From Cecembia lonarensis LW9 (GTDB lineage: Bacteria; Bacteroidota; Bacteroidia; Cytophagales; Cyclobacteriaceae), in contig NZ_AMGM01000041.1 in the NCBI RefSeq assembly GCF_000298295.1, positions 1-38,156 on the forward strand: DNA of 38,156 nt. The letters are read 5' to 3'. The notes below the pieces were generated by a model. The model was not told the origin of the DNA. It did no database searches and saw nothing but the letters and a program-made list of their open reading frames with translations. A program made the position numbers and the translations under genes. Positions 35,406 through 38,156 of the stretch are shown here, in pieces. Each line of letters begins with the position of its first letter. Position 1 is the stretch's first letter.

Positions 35406-37685
35406 ATGGAAACACAGGTTACAGATAGATTAACGCTTGCATCTCATTTTGTGAATAGCACCAACAGTCCAATTTTTCTTACCGGAAAAGCGGGAACGGG
35501 CAAAACTACTTTTCTGAGAAATCTGGCAACAATGACGCATAAGTCATATGTGATAGTTGCTCCTACAGGTATTGCCGCTCTCCACGCCAAGGGAGTCACA
35601 ATCCATTCTCAGTTTTTACTGCCATTAGGAAGTTTTCTTCCCAGCAGGGAACCGGAGGGTAATTTCAGTAATAGCGGGCAAATTTTTACGCAATTTTCCC
35701 TGACAAGAAGACATACACTGAACGCGGCAAGAAAAAAAGTCCTAAGTGCGATAGAGTTATTGATCATCGATGAAGTAAGTATGCTCAGGGCTGATATTTT
35801 AGATGCTATTGATTTTCGATTAAAAAGTGTGAAAAGAAACTTTGATGTACCTTTTGGTGGAGTTCAGGTCCTATTCATAGGGGACCTTTACCAATTACCT
35901 CCTATTGTAAAAGACCAAGAATGGCAAATATTGAGAAAATTCTACAACAGCATGCATTTTTTTGAAGCCCATGCCCTGAAACAATCCGGAATGGTGTATT
36001 TAGAACTTGATAAAATTTTCAGGCAAAAAGATGAGGCTTTTATCAACATACTAAACAACCTGAGAGACAATAAGGCAACAGAGGACGATATCAAGGCACT
36101 CAACAAACATTTCAAAACGGAAGAAGAAATAAAGGATCTTGAAGACACGATAATCATAACTACACATAATTATAAAGCCGATGCCCAAAACCAAAAAGAA
36201 TTACAAGCATTGAAAAGCCCATCCCATTTTTTTGAGGCAAAAATTGAAAAAGATTTCCCAGAGCATTTATACCCCTTGCCAAAAACCCTTGAGTTAAAGG
36301 AGGGAGCCCAAGTCATGTTTATCAAGAATGACAGCAGTGGAAATGGGGCCTATTATAATGGCAAAATGGCTAAAGTAAAGTCAATTGAAGAGGATGAAAT
36401 AAAGGTGGTAATGACTGAAAACAAATTAACCTACACCCTTAAGCGTGAACTCTGGGAAAACAAAAGATATGTCATCAATGAAAGCACCAAAGAACTGGAG
36501 GAAGATATTATCGGAACTTTTGAACAATATCCAATCAAATTAGCTTGGGCAGTAACTGTGCATAAAAGTCAGGGGCTTACTTTTGATAAGGCTATCATAG
36601 ATGTTGGGCAGGCATTTGCCCCAGGACAGGTATATGTGGCGCTTAGTAGGTTAAAGGGTTTGGAAGGATTGGTATTACGAACCAGAATCCAAAATGATGT
36701 CATTTATAGTGACCATGATGTAGCAAATTTCACCCAAAGCACCAAGAGCCAGGAACCACTACATGATTTATTGATCAAACATAGGAAAACTTACCTGGAA
36801 AAACTTGTGCTGGAGACTTTTCATTTTTTGGACCTGATGAAAATGACAAAGGACTTTTTCAAAGAAACAGAAAGTGGATTTGAATTTGAAGATTTGGAAA
36901 TGCGGGTAGCCATGCCAACATTACTTGAGCGTTTTGAACAAGAGCTGGATAATACGCAAGTTTTCCAAAAACAGTTACTCTATTTGCTGAACCTTCAAGA
37001 TGAAGCCAAACTTATCGAAAGGTTAGAAAAGGGAAGTGCTTATTACGGGGAATTGCTAAAGGAACAATTGAAAGCACTTTTGATTCATACAGCTGAAGTT
37101 GAGCGTTTTTCACAGACAAAAAAATACATAGAAAGTTTGGGCCAAATAGAATTACAGCTGTTGAAGAAAATGTCCCAGATCAAGAAAGTAAGCATTTTGG
37201 CTAGAGCCATACTTAAGGAGCAAACCATAGGTAAACTGGAAGAAATACAGCAGGAGATTAGGAGTTTGCGAATAGATTTGGTCACTGCAGCTAAAACCTT
37301 GGCCGCAAATAATCCTAAATTCCAGAAAAACAAAACGGGAAAAAAGAAAAAATCGGAGGATGCACCCAGTCTAAAAAGGGTTAAGGGGGAAACCTATGAA
37401 ATCACCTACGAAATGAGTGACAATGGAGGAAGCATAGAAGATATTGCAGTACAAAGAGGACTCGCTGTTTCAACCATCAAAGGCCATTTGGCAAAAGGAA
37501 TCAAAGAAGGCAGGATCTCCCTATTTACGCATATGGATGAGGCAACTTTCAAGCAAATAGCAGAAATTATAAAGAAATACGATGCTGATTTAGGGGCTAT
37601 AAGACAAGAACAACCCGCTACTTTTGACTATGGCACCTTAAAGATGGTCGCAGCCCACATGGGGCTATTAGAAAACAAGAATTAA
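35406..37685 (+). CDS. PIF1-like helicase with C-terminal helix-turn-helix domain
   Basis: A 759-residue superfamily 1 DNA helicase of the PIF1/RecD type. Walker A is LTGKAGTGKTTF (residues 25-36), followed by VAPTGIAALHAKGVTIHS. Walker B is LLIIDEVSML (about 118-127), then GDLYQLPPIV, and the late motif AVTVHKSQGLTFDKAII...VYVALSRLKGLEGLVL. The middle part (about 450-650) is helical and charged, and the C-terminus has a helix-turn-helix (GGSIEDIAVQRGLAVSTIKGHL) of the HTH_40 type seen in RQC-like helicases. It lies next to the end of an rRNA operon. Direction converges with the 5S gene. Confidence 0.92.
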   Translation: METQVTDRLTLASHFVNSTNSPIFLTGKAGTGKTTFLRNLATMTHKSYVIVAPTGIAALHAKGVTIHSQFLLPLGSFLPSREPEGNFSNSGQIFTQFSLTRRHTLNAARKKVLSAIELLIIDEVSMLRADILDAIDFRLKSVKRNFDVPFGGVQVLFIGDLYQLPPIVKDQEWQILRKFYNSMHFFEAHALKQSGMVYLELDKIFRQKDEAFINILNNLRDNKATEDDIKALNKHFKTEEEIKDLEDTIIITTHNYKADAQNQKELQALKSPSHFFEAKIEKDFPEHLYPLPKTLELKEGAQVMFIKNDSSGNGAYYNGKMAKVKSIEEDEIKVVMTENKLTYTLKRELWENKRYVINESTKELEEDIIGTFEQYPIKLAWAVTVHKSQGLTFDKAIIDVGQAFAPGQVYVALSRLKGLEGLVLRTRIQNDVIYSDHDVANFTQSTKSQEPLHDLLIKHRKTYLEKLVLETFHFLDLMKMTKDFFKETESGFEFEDLEMRVAMPTLLERFEQELDNTQVFQKQLLYLLNLQDEAKLIERLEKGSAYYGELLKEQLKALLIHTAEVERFSQTKKYIESLGQIELQLLKKMSQIKKVSILARAILKEQTIGKLEEIQQEIRSLRIDLVTAAKTLAANNPKFQKNKTGKKKKSEDAPSLKRVKGETYEITYEMSDNGGSIEDIAVQRGLAVSTIKGHLAKGIKEGRISLFTHMDEATFKQIAEIIKKYDADLGAIRQEQPATFDYGTLKMVAAHMGLLENKN

Positions 37686-37698
37686 AATGTCTCCCTGA

Positions 37699-37725
37699 TC
37701 AGAAAAGTACGGCGACCTAGGTCTT
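37699..37725. repeat. 27-base direct repeat, copy 1
   Basis: It matches 37882-37908 at 24 of 27 positions (three transitions). It contains GACCTAGGTC (37714-37723), a perfect ten-base palindrome that the other copy has lost. It also contains CGGCGACCTA (37710-37719), identical to 38017-38026 in the 5S 3' end. Confidence 0.7.
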
Positions 37726-37776
37726 TGTCACGTCCTGATTTTACTTGACACTTATTTTATTTTTTTCTTTAGAATT

Positions 37777-37803
37777 CGACTCCCCCGGAGTCGGGATTCC
37801 CGA
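37777..37803. repeat. Overlapping inverted repeats, REP-like
   Basis: CGACTCC (37777-37783) and GGAGTCG (37787-37793) pair around CCC. TCGGG (37791-37795) and CCCGA (37799-37803) pair around ATT. The two hairpins share bases, so they exclude each other; an outer ATTCG/CGAAT pair (37774-37778 and 37801-37805) also exists. Confidence 0.65.
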
Positions 37804-37823
37804 ATATCAAAATTACCTCTCAA

Positions 37824-37842
37824 CCCCGGGTTGCACCCGGGG
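37824..37842. repeat. GC-rich hairpin, REP-like
   Basis: CCCCGGG (37824-37830), TTGCA, CCCGGGG (37836-37842): a perfect seven-base-pair stem. Palindromes of this form recur in intergenic DNA of many Bacteroidota, and some are linked to REP-associated transposases; that link is from memory and unchecked here. Confidence 0.65.
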
Positions 37843-37860
37843 CAAATAACCTACGGTATT

Positions 37861-37877
37861 GGACGCTTTCTGCGTCC
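37861..37877. repeat. Hairpin GGACGC/GCGTCC, REP-like
   Basis: GGACGC (37861-37866), TTTCT, GCGTCC (37872-37877): a perfect six-base-pair stem, 18 bases after the previous hairpin. No T-tract follows on either strand, so it is not an obvious terminator. Confidence 0.65.
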
Positions 37878-37881
37878 GGAA

Positions 37882-37908
37882 TCAGAAAAGTATGACGACC
37901 TAAGTCTT
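37882..37908. repeat. 27-base direct repeat, copy 2
   Basis: The second copy of the element at 37699-37725, 183 bases further on, with three transitions. Its right end runs into the seven-base-period array. Confidence 0.7.
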
Positions 37909-37962
37909 ATTTCTTGTGTCTTGTATCTTGAGTCTAAAGTCTTGTGTCTAAAGTCTCGCTTC
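37900..37962. repeat. Seven-base-period repeat array (nnnnnTC)
   Basis: Nine consecutive heptamers all end in TC: CTAAGTC, TTATTTC, TTGTGTC, TTGTATC, TTGAGTC, TAAAGTC, TTGTGTC, TAAAGTC, TCGCTTC. The central six (37914-37955) are the most alike; TTGTGTC and TAAAGTC each occur twice. The array is not open reading frame-like and lies directly downstream of the 5S terminator in the direction of rRNA transcription. Confidence 0.8.
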
Positions 37963-37978
37963 TCCCCCTATAAACGCC

Positions 37979-38004
37979 AAAAGCCGGTATCTCTACCGGC
38001 TTTT
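37979..38004 (-). terminator. rRNA operon terminator hairpin
   Basis: AAAAGCCGGTA and TACCGGCTTTT, an 11-base-pair perfect stem with a TCTC loop (as read on the plus strand), begin seven bases past the 5S 3' end. On the minus strand the stem ends in TTTT then GGCG, so the U-tract is short. Confidence 0.8.
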
Positions 38005-38011
38005 ATAATAA

Positions 38012-38120
38012 TGTGGCGGCGACCTACTCTCCCGGGTGTAACCCCAGTACCATCGGCGCTGCAGGGCTTAACTTCTCTGTTCGGGATGGGAAGAGGTGGG
38101 ACCCCTGCGCTAGGCCGCCT
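38012..38120 (-). rRNA. rrf: 5S ribosomal RNA
   Basis: On the minus strand the segment begins AGGCGGCCTAGCGCAGGGG, holds the conserved CCCATCCCGAACAGAGAAGT and GCGCCGATGGTACTG core, and ends GAGAGTAGGTCGCCGCCACA. The ends pair (GGCGGC with GCCGCC). It is about 109 bases long; the ends are uncertain by one or two bases. The orientation implies 16S and 23S to the right of the window. Confidence 0.95.
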
Positions 38121-38129
38121 AGTCTTGCT

Positions 38130-38156
38130 GTACCAGGTACAAAGTACAATGTACCA
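38130..38156. repeat. GTACnnn seven-base-period repeat (cut by window edge)
   Basis: GTACCAG, GTACAAA, GTACAAT and the start of a fourth, GTACCA. It lies between the 5S gene and, presumably, the 23S gene, nine bases upstream of the 5S 5' end. Its full extent is beyond the window. Confidence 0.7.

Larger units (their letters stand above)
37686..38011. other. Repeat-rich spacer between helicase gene and 5S rRNA
   Basis: No gene is seen in these 326 bases. They hold a 27-base imperfect direct repeat (37699-37725 and 37882-37908), four short hairpins between the copies, a seven-base-period array (37900-37962) and the 5S terminator (37979-38004). All are described separately. Confidence 0.7.

Noticed and set aside
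37686-38156. CRISPR array or tRNA near the rRNA operon
   Set aside because: The repeats are seven bases long and contiguous with no spacers; no cloverleaf or TTCGANNC T-arm was found in this stretch.

Overview
The window reads as ordinary chromosome of a member of the Bacteroidota, most likely class Cytophagia and probably family Cyclobacteriaceae. Reasons: the promoters match the Bacteroidota consensus (TTTG, about 19 bases, TAnnTTTG); there are no obvious Shine-Dalgarno sites; IspG is the long form; and several families typical of the phylum occur (DUF4837, DUF4292, probably DUF6728, a DUF6089-like barrel, GNAT-nitrilase fusion). The family-level placement is inference. No prophage, CRISPR array, transposase gene or tRNA was seen.

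Layout. 1-12032 is a nearly continuous leftward run: enoyl-CoA hydratase, flippase, dut, then TPR protein, DUF4292 lipoprotein and EnvC-like protein, then tatA, gatA, MltD-like transglycosylase, DUF4837 lipoprotein and maeB, which runs off the left edge. 12258-13712 is a rightward isocitrate dehydrogenase, converging through a shared terminator on guaA. As written, guaA is split by a one-base frameshift. 15382-20738 is leftward again: phosphotriesterase-like lipoprotein, ligase-associated exonuclease, flavin reductase, two unrecognised small genes, an SDR lacking the usual Tyr, folE and a PTPS/QueD gene. Two L,D-transpeptidases meet tail to tail at 21724/21731. A GNAT-nitrilase gene diverges from mscS, which is followed by an outer-membrane barrel gene, leuS, a small three-helix membrane protein and a SlyD-type isomerase (rightward to 30916). 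30968-35276 is a leftward set led by an SDR and ispG, followed by three smaller genes including an orphan ABC ATPase. A rightward PIF1-like helicase gene ends at 37685.

The right end is the 3' end of a leftward rRNA operon: 5S rRNA at about 38012-38120 with a terminator after it. The 326 bases between the helicase and the 5S are densely structured: hairpins of REP type, a 27-base imperfect direct repeat bracketing them, and a 7-base-periodic array. A second 7-base array (GTACnnn) lies upstream of the 5S and runs off the right edge. This is the least ordinary part of the window.

Functional themes: envelope and peptidoglycan (MltD, EnvC, two L,D-transpeptidases, flippase, three lipoproteins, TatA, MscS, OM barrel); nucleotides and pterins (dut, guaA, folE, PTPS/QueD); translation (gatA, leuS); central carbon (maeB, icd, crotonase). 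I see no clear new multi-gene system. The best leads are the guaA frameshift, the repeat-rich rRNA flank, a terminator whose loop holds a stop codon, a compact regulatory block upstream of the TPR gene, and -7 boxes placed so close to start codons that leaderless mRNAs are possible.
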